Both the position numbers and the translations under genes were made by a program. A model generated the notes under the pieces. The model was not told the DNA's origin. It searched no databases and saw nothing but the letters and a program-made list of their open reading frames with translations. Of a stretch of 64,000 nucleotides of DNA, positions 20,364 through 29,801 are shown piece by piece; position 1 is the first letter of the stretch; each line of letters begins with the position of its first letter. The DNA is taken from the NCBI GenBank assembly GCA_963822485.1, contig CAWGHW010000037.1, positions 62,001 through 126,000 of the forward strand, written 5' to 3'. This DNA comes from DASUBV01 sp963822485 (GTDB lineage Bacteria > Actinomycetota > Actinomycetes > Streptosporangiales > Streptosporangiaceae).

Positions 20364-20546
20364 TCATTCGAGGTAGAACAGGCCCAGCCCGAGAGGCACG
20401 AATAGCCCGGCGATGAGCCAGAGCCGGACCACGATTGTCGTCTCGGCCCAGCCCGCCGGCTCGAAATGATGCCGCGACGGCGCCATCCGGAATACCCGTC
20501 TGCCGGTCAGCTTGAACGAGCCGACCTCTCCGGTGGCCGCGTCCGG
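20364..20546 (-). pseudogene. mraY: C-terminal fragment of mraY (phospho-MurNAc-pentapeptide transferase)
   Basis: About 60 codons read FKLTGRRVFRMAP, RHHFEPAGWAETTIVVR and LWLIAGLFVPLGLGLFYLE, which is the conserved last segment of MraY including the catalytic His motif (normally HHH, here RHH). The rest of MraY is missing. The frame begins immediately after the stop of the DUF6069-like gene, in the same frame, with no good start codon except the internal ATG of RMAP. MraY makes lipid I in the membrane, and the working copy should be in the dcw cluster elsewhere. This is a truncated extra copy, or a short relic expressed by accident. The identity is confident; any function is not. Confidence 0.75.
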
Positions 20547-21059
20547 TCAGGCGGCCGGCCCGGTGTGCCGGTGCGAGCCGCGCCGCGGCCCGGCCGGGTC
20601 GGGCTGGGCCGGAGCCAGCCGGACCAGGGCGTTGTAGGTCACGACGGCGATGGCCAGGTGCATCACCATGAGCACCAGCACTGCCCTGACCGGGTCGCCG
20701 AGCATCAGCAGGTACAGGTCGGGCAGGTAGAGCACCACCGTGGTGAGGATGGCCAGGCGCATGAACAGCCACTGCGGCGCCGAGCTGACCCGGGTCACCA
20801 CCGGCCACCCGGCGCAGGCGATGAGCACGCCGATGACCGTCAGCTTGGCGTAATCCGCGAACGCGAAGTGCACGTAGCCCCTGGTGGACGGGAACACCGC
20901 GGTCCCGAGCAGCACCAGCAGCGCGTCCGCGCCCAGCGACCCGGCCAGGGCCGCCACCGTGGCCCCGATGACCCGCAGGGCCGAGGGCTGGCGGTGCGCC
21001 GGGGCGAAGTCGAGGCGAGCCACGCCGAGGGCGCGGTCGACCACTGTCTGCTGAGGCAT
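20547..21059 (-). CDS. Four-helix membrane protein, DUF6069-like
   Basis: The 170-aa product starts at the ATG at 21059 behind GGAGAGGG. After a short soluble N-terminus (MPQQTVVDRALGVARLDF) there are four hydrophobic segments at about 30-55, 70-90, 100-120 and 125-145, and a polar His/Arg-rich tail. The arrangement resembles actinobacterial DUF6069 proteins, whose function is not known; the match is from topology and general character only. A longer frame to 21149 exists but has no ribosome binding site. The mraY fragment follows directly. It is transcribed divergently from the alpha/beta hydrolase. Confidence 0.65.
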   Translation of the reverse strand: MPQQTVVDRALGVARLDFAPAHRQPSALRVIGATVAALAGSLGADALLVLLGTAVFPSTRGYVHFAFADYAKLTVIGVLIACAGWPVVTRVSSAPQWLFMRLAILTTVVLYLPDLYLLMLGDPVRAVLVLMVMHLAIAVVTYNALVRLAPAQPDPAGPRRGSHRHTGPAA

Positions 21060-21175
21060 GGCATCCCTCTCCGGCCTGCGGGTGCGGGTAGATGACCGAA
21101 CTATAGTGGCGCGCGGACCTGGCCCAATGCCCGGATTCAGCCACATCATCCGGATTACTTTGCCAAGCTGAGAAG

Positions 21176-22087
21176 ATGACGATGCCTGTGCACGAGGGAC
21201 GTGCGGACTTCGACGGCCACCAGACCTGGTACCTGGCGGTCGGCGACCTGGACGCGGCCCGGTCCGGGATCGGGCCCGCGCCGCTGGTCACGCTGCATGG
21301 CGGGCCGGGAGCCAGCCACGACTACCTGCTGTCCATGGCTGACCTGGCCGACGACGGCCGCACGGTGATCTTCTACGACCAGACCGGCAACGGGAACTCC
21401 ACCCACTTCCCCGACCGCGGCGCGGATTACTACACCGTCGATCTGTTCGTACGCGAGCTAGACAACCTGATCAGGCAGCTGGGCATCGGCGACCGCTACC
21501 ACGTGCTCGGCCAGTCCTGGGGCGGCATGCTCGCCCAGGAGCACGCCATCACCCAGCCCGCCGGGCTGCGCTCGGTGGTGCTGTCCAATACCGCGGCCGC
21601 GTTCGGCCATTTCGCCGTGGAGGCCAACAAGCTCCGGGCCGACCTGCCGCCCGAGGTCGAGGCCACGCTGCGCCGGCACGAGGAGGCCGGGACAACCAGC
21701 AACCCGGAGTACGCCGAGGCGTGCGACGTGTTCTACGCCCGGCACGTCTGCCGACTCGACGAGTGGCCGGCCGAGGTGCTGCGCTCCTTCGAGCTGATGG
21801 ACACCAACCCGACCGTCTACCACACCACCAACGGCCCGTCCGAGTTCCACGTGATCGGGTCGTTCGCGGACTGGTCGGCGGCAGGCCGGCTGGACCGGAT
21901 CAGCGTGCCCGCTCTGGTGATCTCCGGCCGTTACGACGAGGCCACCCCGGGGGTCCAGCAGGCTCTGGTCTCGGGCCTGCGACAGGCCGAGCAGGTCATC
22001 CTGGATGAGAGCTCGCACATGCCATTCTGGGAAGAGCGGAATGCATATATGTCACACGTTCGTAAGTTTCTCAGCCAGCACGACTGA
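21176..22087 (+). CDS. Proline iminopeptidase-family alpha/beta hydrolase
   Basis: This 303-aa cytosolic hydrolase has the features of proline iminopeptidases/L-amino-acid amidases: the oxyanion-hole motif HGGPGASHDY, the nucleophile elbow GQSWGG, the acid in SGRYDEATP and the catalytic His in ESSHMPFWEE. The family cleaves N-terminal proline or simple amino-acid amides; which substrate is used cannot be told. The length is normal and the frame intact. It is alone, divergent from the DUF6069-like gene, with 116 bp between the starts. Confidence 0.92.
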   Translation: MTMPVHEGRADFDGHQTWYLAVGDLDAARSGIGPAPLVTLHGGPGASHDYLLSMADLADDGRTVIFYDQTGNGNSTHFPDRGADYYTVDLFVRELDNLIRQLGIGDRYHVLGQSWGGMLAQEHAITQPAGLRSVVLSNTAAAFGHFAVEANKLRADLPPEVEATLRRHEEAGTTSNPEYAEACDVFYARHVCRLDEWPAEVLRSFELMDTNPTVYHTTNGPSEFHVIGSFADWSAAGRLDRISVPALVISGRYDEATPGVQQALVSGLRQAEQVILDESSHMPFWEERNAYMSHVRKFLSQHD

Positions 22088-22329
22088 GACCCCGGGCAAA
22101 GGCTGCAGATGAACTCTATATCGCAGCGCTCATGCTACCCCTGAACTGGGCAAACGTCACACTGTTTCCGATACTATGCGGATTCGCTGCGGACTCGTGA
22201 TGGGCGGCGATACGATGCGAACGCACCTGGGGGATCTTGAAAAACGAACACCAGACAGGCACGGAAGAGTGCCAGGGCTGCTGACCACGGCCCGGGTTAC
22301 TTCACGTGACTTTCCCCCAGGAGGCGTGA

Positions 22330-24016
22330 ATGACAAACCGGACCAGCGGGTACCGCCCGCCGAATCCGGTCCCGGGCCAGCGGTCTCCGCGACGCTGGCT
22401 GATCGTCGCGCTCGTGCTGGCGGCGGTCGTAATCGCCGGCGTGATCGCGGCCGAGCACACCAGCCATGGCCGGTCCATCGTGGGCGGCGTGCACGTCTTC
22501 CTGCTCAAGTTCATGGGCGTGTTCGCCCTCATCGGGCTGACCACCGCGGTAGGCGTGGGCCTGGTGGCCACCGACCGCATCGTGATGCGGCCGGCCAGCC
22601 GGGTCGTGGCCCAGGCGCTGCACCGCGGGGTGTCGCTGGCCGCGCTGACCGCCCTGGTGGCACACATCGTGCTGGAGATCACCGCGCGCCGGGTGGACAT
22701 CATCGACGCGGTCGTCCCGTTCCACGCCCACTTCCGCACCCTGTACACGGGCCTCGGGACGATCGCCTTTGACCTGACCGTCCTGATCATCATCACCGGC
22801 TACCTGCGCGGCAAGTTCGCCGGGAAGCTGCCGTGGGCCTGGCGGGCCATCCACACCGTCGCCTACCTGGCCTGGCCGCTGTCGATCATCCACGGCCTGC
22901 TGGGCGGCCGGACCGCTCACCCCTACGTGGACTGGAGCTACGGGGCCTGCGTGGCCCTGGTGCTGCTGGCGCTGGCGGTCCGGTTCGCCGCGACCATCCG
23001 CAGCGAGGAGGAGAAGATCTCCCACCCAGTGACCGACCGGCTCAGCGCGCCTGCCGAGGGCGTGATACCCGGCAGCCGCGTCAGCATGGCGCCGGTCAGC
23101 CCGGCCATGTCACAGCCGATCGCCCTGCCCGCCGGCTCTTCGGGCTGGCCAGGCCAGGCCAGCGCGACCCAGATCATGTCCGAGGTGCCCGCGGCCGCTC
23201 CGGTCAGGCCGCCGGTGACCCCGAGCTGGCGGGAATCGGCCGACGCGCCGCAGGCGCTGGCTGGCGTCGTCTTCCCCTTCCTGGGCCGGCCAGGCCGACG
23301 CCAGCGGCCCGCCCACTTCGCCGGGCTGGGCCGCGCCCGCTTATGACACCCCCGCGCCCGCCTATGGCACCCCCGCGCCCGCCTACGAGGCTCCGGCCGC
23401 GCCGCAGGACTGGTCCGGCGCCCACGACTCCCCCGGCTGGGGCGCTGCCTACGATCCGTCCGCGTCGCCCTACGACCCGCCCTCCCCGTCGCAGCCGGCG
23501 GCGGCGTCCTACGAACCGCCGTCCGCACCGGGCTGGGCCGCTTCGCCCGGCCTCAACGCCCCCCGTGACTGGCCTGCTCCGCCTGGCCCTCCGTTCCCGC
23601 CGGCCGATCGTGCCGTGCCCGGCGGCGGTGTGCCCGGCGGCAGTATTCCAGGCGGCGGTATTCCCGGCGGTATTCCCGGCGGAATGCCAGGCGGCGGGCC
23701 GCGTGACTGGCCCGGTCCGCCGGGCGCCCCTGGCCACCGGACCGTGCCACGGGACTGGGGCGCGCCGGCCGCCGGATCCGGCCTGGGCGGGCAGCCGCCA
23801 CCACCGGACTGGTCCGCACCCCGACAGCGAACCACGCCCGGTGACTGGGCCACACCGGGCGAAACCACCACCCCGCGCGGCTGGACCGCGCCAAGTGACT
23901 GGTCCAACCCCGAGGGCTGGACCACGCCGGATGACGCCACCCCTGGTGACTGGTCAGCACCAGGCGAGTGGACGCCGCCCGGCGAGTGGATGCCATCGCG
24001 CGGCGGGACCCAGTGA
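22330..24016 (+). CDS. Ferric-reductase-like heme membrane protein with Pro-rich tail; frameshifted
   Basis: The first 230 residues hold a ferric-reductase-like domain with several membrane helices. Two of these carry histidine pairs spaced as heme ligands: LHRG...VAHIV (14 apart) and IHTV...IIHGL (13 apart). A long Pro/Gly/Trp-rich cytosolic tail follows, with repeats such as YDTPAPAYGTP and DWSAPxxxTTPGDW. One frame stops at 23346, but the repeat tail continues cleanly one base later to a stop at 24014-24016. The total length is 3n+1, so there is one extra base between about 23250 and 23280. GTGA overlap with the NuoF-like gene indicates one redox unit passing electrons from NAD(P)H to heme (inferred). 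Confidence 0.75.
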
Positions 24017-25614
24017 CCCCCGCGCCGCCAGCGCCGCAGACCCTGTCCATCGGGCAGGCGCGGATGTTCGCTGGCCTCGACCGAGTGCAGCACATCGACC
24101 TCAACGCCTATCAGGCGATCTTCGGCAAGCTGCCCCGGCTCACCGCCGACCAGCTCATCGCCATGGCCCAGCAGGTGGACCTGCGCGGCCGCGGCGGCGC
24201 CGCCTTCCCCGTCGCCCGCAAGCTCCAGGCCACCGTGGCCTCGGCGCGGGCCCGCAAGCGGCAGTGCGTAGTCGTGATCAACGCCACCGAGGGCGAGCCC
24301 GGCAGCTTCAAGGACAAGGCGCTGCTGCGCAAGTCGCCCTACCTCGTGCTGGGCGGCGCCCTGGTCGTAGCGTGGGCGCTGCGGTCCAAGGAGATCGTCA
24401 TCGGCGTCTCCGATCACGAGATGGCCCGGTGGGTCACCTCGCTGGTCAACACCGAGCCTGACCTGCGCAAGATGCTGATCGTCGTGCAGGTGCCCGACCG
24501 GTTCGTCTCGGGCGAGAGCAGCTCGCTGGTCAACGCCATCAACGGCCGGACCGCGCTGCCCAGCGGCCGCAAGACCCGGGCCAGCGAGAGCGGCGTCGAC
24601 AACCGCCCGACGCTGCTGTCCAATGCCGAGACGTTCGCGCAGATCGCCCTGCTGGCCACGCTCGGCCCCGAGGCCTTCGCCTCCACCGGCACCCCGGAGG
24701 AGCCCGGCACCGTGCTGCTGTCGGTCGGCGGCTCCGTGTCCCGGCCCGCCGTGGTCGAGGTGCCCACCGGCCTGCCGCTCGGTGAGGTGCTCGACCTGTG
24801 CGGCGCCACGCCTGAGGATGGCGTGCTGGTCGGCGGCTACCACGGCATGTGGCTGCCCACCGAGACCGCGTACGAAGTGCCGGTCAGCCGGGCCGGCATG
24901 ACCGCCGCCGGCGGCACGCTGGGCGCCGGGATCATCCTGCCGCTCGGCTCTGGCACCTGCGCCATGGGCGAGGTGGCCAAGGTGGCCAGCTTCCTGGCCG
25001 GCGAGTCGTCGGGCCAGTGCGGCCCGTGCAAGCTCGGCCTGCCCGGCATCGCCCGCTCGCTGGCCGCCGTGGCCGACGGCTCCGGCGGGCTCGACGCCCT
25101 CGACACCGCCCGCCGGGCCGCCGCCGCCGTGCGCGGCCGGGGGGCGTGCTCGCACCCCGACGGCGTGTTCCGGTTCGTGCTGTCCGCGCTCGACGTGCTC
25201 ACCGAGGACCTCACCGCGCACCTGTTCCGCGGCACCTGCGGCAGGCCCGTACGCGGGATCCTGCCCATGCCGGCCGGCCCGACCGAGCACCGGCTGTCCA
25301 TCGACTGGACCCGCTGCCGCGGCCACGGCCTGTGCGCGCACCTGGTGCCCGAGCTGGTGCAGCTCGACCGCCAGGGCTACCCGGTGCCGCTGGACATGCC
25401 CGTGCCGCCGTGGCTGGAGCGCGAGGCCCGGCAGGCCGTGGACATGTGCCCGGCCCTGGCCCTGCGGCTGACCGCCGGCGAGACGCCGCGCCAGCTGGCC
25501 ATCAAGGGCAAGGACCGCCGTGAGCTGGTCGCCGAGACCCGCACCGACCTCAAGGTCACCGAGTCCTGGATCGCCGACCTGGGCGGCGGCAGCGACCGGC
25601 GCCTGATCGGCTAG
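24013..25614 (+). CDS. NuoF-like flavin/Fe-S oxidoreductase fused to a ferredoxin domain
   Basis: The GTG at 24013 overlaps the previous stop (GTGA) and gives 533 aa. Residues 40-330 are NuoF-like, with the FMN/NADH loop motifs GRGGAAFPVARK and NATEGEPGSFKDK. The N3-type cluster region reads ESSGQCGPCKLG with a later GACSHPDG: the first of the usual three clustered Cys (SCGxCxPC) is Ser here. The C-terminus (about 420-490) is a small ferredoxin with CRGHGLC and DMCPALAL, typical of [3Fe-4S] ferredoxins. It likely feeds electrons from NAD(P)H to the membrane heme protein encoded just upstream. Partner NuoE or NuoG genes are absent. Confidence 0.88.
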   Translation: MTPAPPAPQTLSIGQARMFAGLDRVQHIDLNAYQAIFGKLPRLTADQLIAMAQQVDLRGRGGAAFPVARKLQATVASARARKRQCVVVINATEGEPGSFKDKALLRKSPYLVLGGALVVAWALRSKEIVIGVSDHEMARWVTSLVNTEPDLRKMLIVVQVPDRFVSGESSSLVNAINGRTALPSGRKTRASESGVDNRPTLLSNAETFAQIALLATLGPEAFASTGTPEEPGTVLLSVGGSVSRPAVVEVPTGLPLGEVLDLCGATPEDGVLVGGYHGMWLPTETAYEVPVSRAGMTAAGGTLGAGIILPLGSGTCAMGEVAKVASFLAGESSGQCGPCKLGLPGIARSLAAVADGSGGLDALDTARRAAAAVRGRGACSHPDGVFRFVLSALDVLTEDLTAHLFRGTCGRPVRGILPMPAGPTEHRLSIDWTRCRGHGLCAHLVPELVQLDRQGYPVPLDMPVPPWLEREARQAVDMCPALALRLTAGETPRQLAIKGKDRRELVAETRTDLKVTESWIADLGGGSDRRLIG

Positions 25615-25800
25615 GGCCAGCACCCGGGCCTTAGGGCAGGCCGCCCCTGGCCAGCGCCTCGCACGCGGCCTTGGCCTCCCGCAGGCCGGCCACCGGTGGC
25701 CTCGACGCGCGCAGATCTGGACGGCCTCGGGGGATCCATGCCCGCGTGCAGTGTGACGCAGCCCGCGGACGCCGGCGCCCGATGGGCTACCGTCAGCCTC

Positions 25801-26796
25801 ATGCGCATTCTGATCATGGGCGGCACGGCGTTCGTGGGCCGGCACATCGCCCGGGCCGCGATAGACGGCGGCCACCAGGTGACCTTGTTCCACCGGGGCC
25901 AGACCGGGGCCGCGCTGTTCCCCGAGGCCACCCACCTGACCGGCGACCGCAACCAGAGCCTGGCCGCCCTCGGCCAGGGCGAGTGGGACGCCACGGTCGA
26001 CGTCAGCGCCTACCTGCCGCGCCAGGTCAGGTCGCTGGCCGCCGAGCTGGACGGACGCGGCGGGCAGTACCTGTTCATCTCCTCGGCGTCGGTGTACCGG
26101 ACGCCCGTGGCCCGGGGCTTCACCGAGGATGCCCCGCTGGCCGAGCTGGCCGACCCGGACACCGAGGAGATCACGTTCGACACCTACGGCGGGCTCAAGG
26201 TGGCCTGCGAGCGGACCGCGGCCGAGCTGTTCGGGCCGGGCACCACGGTCGTCCGGCCCACCTACGTGATCGGGCCCTACGACAAGAGTTATCGCTTCAC
26301 GTGGTGGGTGGAGCGCCTGGCGCGCGGCGGCCAGGTGCTGGCGCCCGGTGACCCGGCCGACCCGATCCAGGTCATCGACGCCCGCGACCTGGCCACCTGG
26401 ACCGTCAGCCTGCTCGAGCGGCACACCGCCGGGGCCTTCCACGCCGTCAGCCCGCCGCCGCCGTTCGGGTTCGGCCAGCTCCTGGACACCATCGCCGCCG
26501 CCGTCGCCCCGCCCGGCACCACGCTGACCTGGGTCGACAGCGACTTCCTCAAGGCCCAGGGCGCCGACGACGAGAGCCTGCCGCTGTGGCCCGCCGCCGA
26601 CACCGAAAGCGACATCAACGCCGGCGACCCAGCCCGGGCCCACGCCGCCGGGCTGACCCCGCGCCCGCTGGGCGACAGCGTCACCGAGATCCACGCCGCC
26701 GAGCAGGCCGCCCCCACCCCCAAGCCCGACGGCGTCGGCCTCACCCCCGACCGCGAGGCCGACCTGCTGGCCCGCTGGGCCGCCAGCCGACCATGA
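25801..26796 (+). CDS. NAD-dependent epimerase/dehydratase family protein
   Basis: This is a 331-aa extended SDR. The N-terminal Rossmann motif is GGTAFVGRHIA and the catalytic pair lies in YGGLKVACE (YxxxK). The ATG at 25801 starts directly on the first beta strand (MRILIMGGTAF); an in-frame start at 25696 would add 35 unconserved residues. Isoflavone-reductase-like or sugar-nucleotide substrates are both possible. The 186-bp gap before it has no clear gene. It is cytosolic, and its neighbours do not define a pathway. Confidence 0.88.
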   Translation: MRILIMGGTAFVGRHIARAAIDGGHQVTLFHRGQTGAALFPEATHLTGDRNQSLAALGQGEWDATVDVSAYLPRQVRSLAAELDGRGGQYLFISSASVYRTPVARGFTEDAPLAELADPDTEEITFDTYGGLKVACERTAAELFGPGTTVVRPTYVIGPYDKSYRFTWWVERLARGGQVLAPGDPADPIQVIDARDLATWTVSLLERHTAGAFHAVSPPPPFGFGQLLDTIAAAVAPPGTTLTWVDSDFLKAQGADDESLPLWPAADTESDINAGDPARAHAAGLTPRPLGDSVTEIHAAEQAAPTPKPDGVGLTPDREADLLARWAASRP

Positions 26797-26874
26797 ACGG
26801 CGCCATCGCGACGGGCGTGACCGGCCTGCCGGCGGCCTGCCGGTGGGCTGCCGTCCGCTCGGAGCTGGCCGGGT

Positions 26875-27610
26875 TTATGGCTGAGCGGTTGGCCTGACGA
26901 GGATCTCGTTGAGCGTCATGCGACGCGTACGGGTCACGGCGAAGGCGATGACCTCGGCGATGTCCGCAGCCGTGATGGCCAGCTGCTCGTACATCTGCTC
27001 AGCGGCCTTCCTGGCCCCGGGGTGGCTGATGTGGTCGGTCAGCTCGGTCGCGACGGCGCCGGGCTCGATGACCATGACGCGGACATCGGGCTGCAGTTCC
27101 TGGCGCAGGGATTCCGACCATCCGTTGAGGCCCCACTTCGTCGCGGCGTAGACGGCGTTACCGGGGCGGGCCGTGCGGCCCGCCACCGAGGACAAGTTGA
27201 CCAGGTCGCCGCCGCCGTCCCGGAGCTGCTCGAGGAATACCTCGGTGACGTTCATGGCTCCGAGCAGGTTCGCCTCGATCATGCGGCGGTGGTCAGCGTG
27301 ACTGTCGGGCGTGAACGGGCCGAGCAGCATGACGCCGGCGTTGTTGACTAGAACGTCGGTACCGCCCAGCTCGGCCTTGACGCGATCGGCCGCCGCGGCG
27401 AGGGAGTCGTAATCGGTGACGTCGGCCTGGATGGCAATGGCGCCGTCCCAGATCCTTGGCCAGCGCCTCGATCCGGTCGGCGCGGCGTGCGAGGAGGGCG
27501 AGCCGGAAGCCGCTGGCCGCCAGGGCGCGCGCGGTGGCTGCACCGATTCCGGAGGAAGCGCCGGTGATGACGGCGACACGCCCGGCGGACTGGTCAGAGG
27601 TGCTGGTCAT
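26875..27610 (-). CDS. Short-chain dehydrogenase (classical SDR), frameshifted
   Basis: The ATG at 27610 (MTSTSDQSAGRVAVITGAS) gives the cofactor motif TGASSGIG. The frame then breaks at 27441-27450, and NNAG, the catalytic NLSSVAGR...YAATK and the C-terminus continue in another frame to 26875. The total length is 3n+1, so one extra base restores a 244-aa SDR. Whether this is a real mutation or a sequence error is unknown. The gene lies head-to-tail behind the XRE regulator, which often adjoins such reductases, so regulation by it is plausible. Confidence 0.8.
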
Positions 27611-27722
27611 GGTCAGGCTCCCCTTCGGGTTGACGTGCGCGAAGTGCGCGGCGGACCAGGCGACAGGCCTGCGCGGCGGAATCGGTCACGCCGCCGGCCT
27701 GGCCGAGCGCGCCGGGCGGGCT

Positions 27723-28607
27723 CTAGCCGGGCTTCTCGCTGCCGGCCAGCTCGCTGGCGTGGTCGGCGGTAGCGGCCCAGCTGGCGAGAAGCGCGAGGCT
27801 GTCGGCGGTCAGGCTGTCTTTCGGGGCGGTGTAGACAAGCAAGGTCAGACCCGGCCGTGAGGGCAGTTCCATGGCCTCGAAGTCGAGGTCGAGATCGCCG
27901 ACCACCGGGTGAATCAGTTTCTTGCGCCCGGTCCGGTGGAAGCGTACGTTGTGCGCGGCCCAGCGGGCGCGGAAGTCTTCGCTCCGGGTGGACAGCTCAC
28001 CGATGAGCTCGACGAGTTTCTTGTCGTAGGGATTGCGGCCGGCCTTCAGCCGCAGCATGGCGGCGATGTCGTCGGCGGTCCGGTCCCAATCGGCGAAGAA
28101 CTCGCGTGAGGCCGGGTTCAGGTAGATGAAACGGGCACTGTTGGCCGGCCGGTGCGGGTCGGTCAGCATCGGGGCGTAAAGGGCCCGGGCCAGGCGGTTG
28201 GCGGCGAGCATGTCGTGGCGGGCGTTGCGAACCCAGGCTGGCGCGTCGCTGATAGCGTCCAGGACCTGCTGCACGCTCGCTGAGACACCCGGTTCCCGGC
28301 CCCGGCTTGGCCGCGCCGGGCTGGGTTCGCACGCGCGGGCGAGGTCGAGCAGGTGGTCGCGCTCAGCGTCGTCTAGCTGGAGCGCGCGGGCGATGCCATC
28401 CAGGACCGCCCCGGAGGCTCCGGCGAGGCTGCCGCGTTCCATGCGGACGTAGTAGTCGACGCTGACTCCGGCGAGCATTGCCACCTCTTCGCGCCGCAGT
28501 CCTGCCACCCGGCGGTTTCCGCCGTAGGCGGGAAGTCCGGCCTGCTCAGGGGTGATGCGTGCGCGCCGGGAAGCGAGGAACTCGCGGATCTGCGCTCGGC
28601 TGTCCAT
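27723..28607 (-). CDS. XRE-family regulator with MmyB-like ligand domain
   Basis: The 294-aa protein has an N-terminal Cro/C1 helix-turn-helix (about 30-85, RREEVAMLAGVSVDYYVRMERG) and the MmyB-type PAS-like C-terminal domain (WDRTADDIAAMLRLKAGRNP, FRARWAAHNVRFHRTGRK). Such regulators typically control a neighbouring reductase gene and may bind fatty-acid-like ligands. It diverges from the aldo/keto reductase at 28814 across a 206-bp gap that should hold the operator, and precedes the frameshifted SDR on its own strand. The family call is firm; the ligand and targets are inferred. Confidence 0.92.
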   Translation of the reverse strand: MDSRAQIREFLASRRARITPEQAGLPAYGGNRRVAGLRREEVAMLAGVSVDYYVRMERGSLAGASGAVLDGIARALQLDDAERDHLLDLARACEPSPARPSRGREPGVSASVQQVLDAISDAPAWVRNARHDMLAANRLARALYAPMLTDPHRPANSARFIYLNPASREFFADWDRTADDIAAMLRLKAGRNPYDKKLVELIGELSTRSEDFRARWAAHNVRFHRTGRKKLIHPVVGDLDLDFEAMELPSRPGLTLLVYTAPKDSLTADSLALLASWAATADHASELAGSEKPG

Positions 28608-28813
28608 GTCTTCAGGCTAAGCGGAGTCCGGCGTATGTGGGGGGCCCTGCCATTACCTGGAACACCAGACACTGCCTCATCGGGGCCAGATCCGGTTACC
28701 TGGTGGTTGCCGCCGCGCGATAGGCATCCAGCGGGGTGCGGCAAGGACCACCGCACTGCGGACGAAGTCCCTTTCGCGTGCCTTGTCCGCCTAGACGAAG
28801 GAGCAAGCGAACT

Positions 28814-29791
28814 GTGAAGCACATCAAGCTGGGCACGCTCGACGTCGGGCGCATCGGTCTTGGGGCCATGGGGATGTCTTCGGCCTACACCGGCGCGGGC
28901 ACCGACAACGCCGAGTCCATCCGCACCATCCACCGGGCGCTTGAGCTCGGCATTACCCTCATCGACACGGCCGAGATCTACGGCCCGTTCACCAACGAGG
29001 AACTCGTCGCGCAAGCCATCAAGGACCGCCGTGAGGGCGTCGTCCTGGCGACGAAGTTCGGCCTGGTCTCCCATGCTGGCGGCGGCGCCTGGAACCTGGA
29101 CAGCAGTCCGCCGAACATCCGCACCGCGGTCGAGGGTTCGCTCCGCCGGCTCGGCACCGACTACATCGATCTGTATTACCAGCACCGGGTCGACCCGCAG
29201 ACCCCGATCGAAGACACCGTGGGCGCCCTCGCGGAACTGGTCACGGAAGGCAAGATCCGTTACATCGGCCTGTCCGAGGCGGGACCGGAGACGATTCGCC
29301 GCGCCCATGCCGTCCACCCGGTCACCGCGCTTCAGTCGGAGTACTCGCTGTGGACACGGGACCCCGAGCCCGGGGTCCTGCCGGTGCTCCGCGAGCTCGG
29401 CATCGGCCTGGTGGCCTACTCGCCGCTGGGCCGCGGCTTCCTCACCGGAGAAATCCGGTCTACCGCCGACTTCGCGGACACCGACTCGCGCAAGACCAAC
29501 CCTCGCTTCGTCGGCGACAACTTCGAACGTAACCTGCGCGCCGTCGACGAGGTCAGGGCCATCGCCGCCGAGGTCGGTGCCACCCCGGCCCAGGTGGCCC
29601 TGGCCTGGGTCCTGGCCCAGGGCGACGACATCGCTCCGATCCCGGGGACGAAACGGGCGGCCCGCGTCCAGGAGAACGCGGCGGCCGACAACATCCAGCT
29701 CACCCCCGACCAGATCGGCAAGCTGACCAGCATCACGCCCGCCGCCGGAGATCACCACAGCGAAGAGCAGATGCGGATGATCGAACGCTGA
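28814..29791 (+). CDS. Aldo/keto reductase
   Basis: This 325-aa NADPH-dependent reductase of carbonyl compounds shows the AKR tetrad: Asp and Tyr in DTAEIYG, Lys in LATKFG and His in YYQHRVD. The cofactor-binding end IPGTKRAARVQENAAA is intact. The GTG at 28814 sits behind AAGGAG with good spacing and begins with VKHIKLGTLDVGRIGLG; upstream in-frame sequence is not conserved. It is divergent from the XRE regulator and 10 bp ahead of the broken SDR at 29802, so both were probably one operon under that regulator. Confidence 0.92.
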   Translation: MKHIKLGTLDVGRIGLGAMGMSSAYTGAGTDNAESIRTIHRALELGITLIDTAEIYGPFTNEELVAQAIKDRREGVVLATKFGLVSHAGGGAWNLDSSPPNIRTAVEGSLRRLGTDYIDLYYQHRVDPQTPIEDTVGALAELVTEGKIRYIGLSEAGPETIRRAHAVHPVTALQSEYSLWTRDPEPGVLPVLRELGIGLVAYSPLGRGFLTGEIRSTADFADTDSRKTNPRFVGDNFERNLRAVDEVRAIAAEVGATPAQVALAWVLAQGDDIAPIPGTKRAARVQENAAADNIQLTPDQIGKLTSITPAAGDHHSEEQMRMIER

Positions 29792-29801
29792 GGAGTAACC
29801 C

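Noticed and set aside
20233..21291. N-terminal extension of the GH55-like gene to 21291
   Set aside because: It overlaps the mraY fragment and the membrane protein gene, and the signal peptide with a good ribosome binding site starts at 20232.
25615..25800. Minus-strand fragment ending near 25631 (VAGLREAKAACEALARGGLP)
   Set aside because: It looks like a protein C-terminus, but I find no coherent upstream frame or start; too weak to call.
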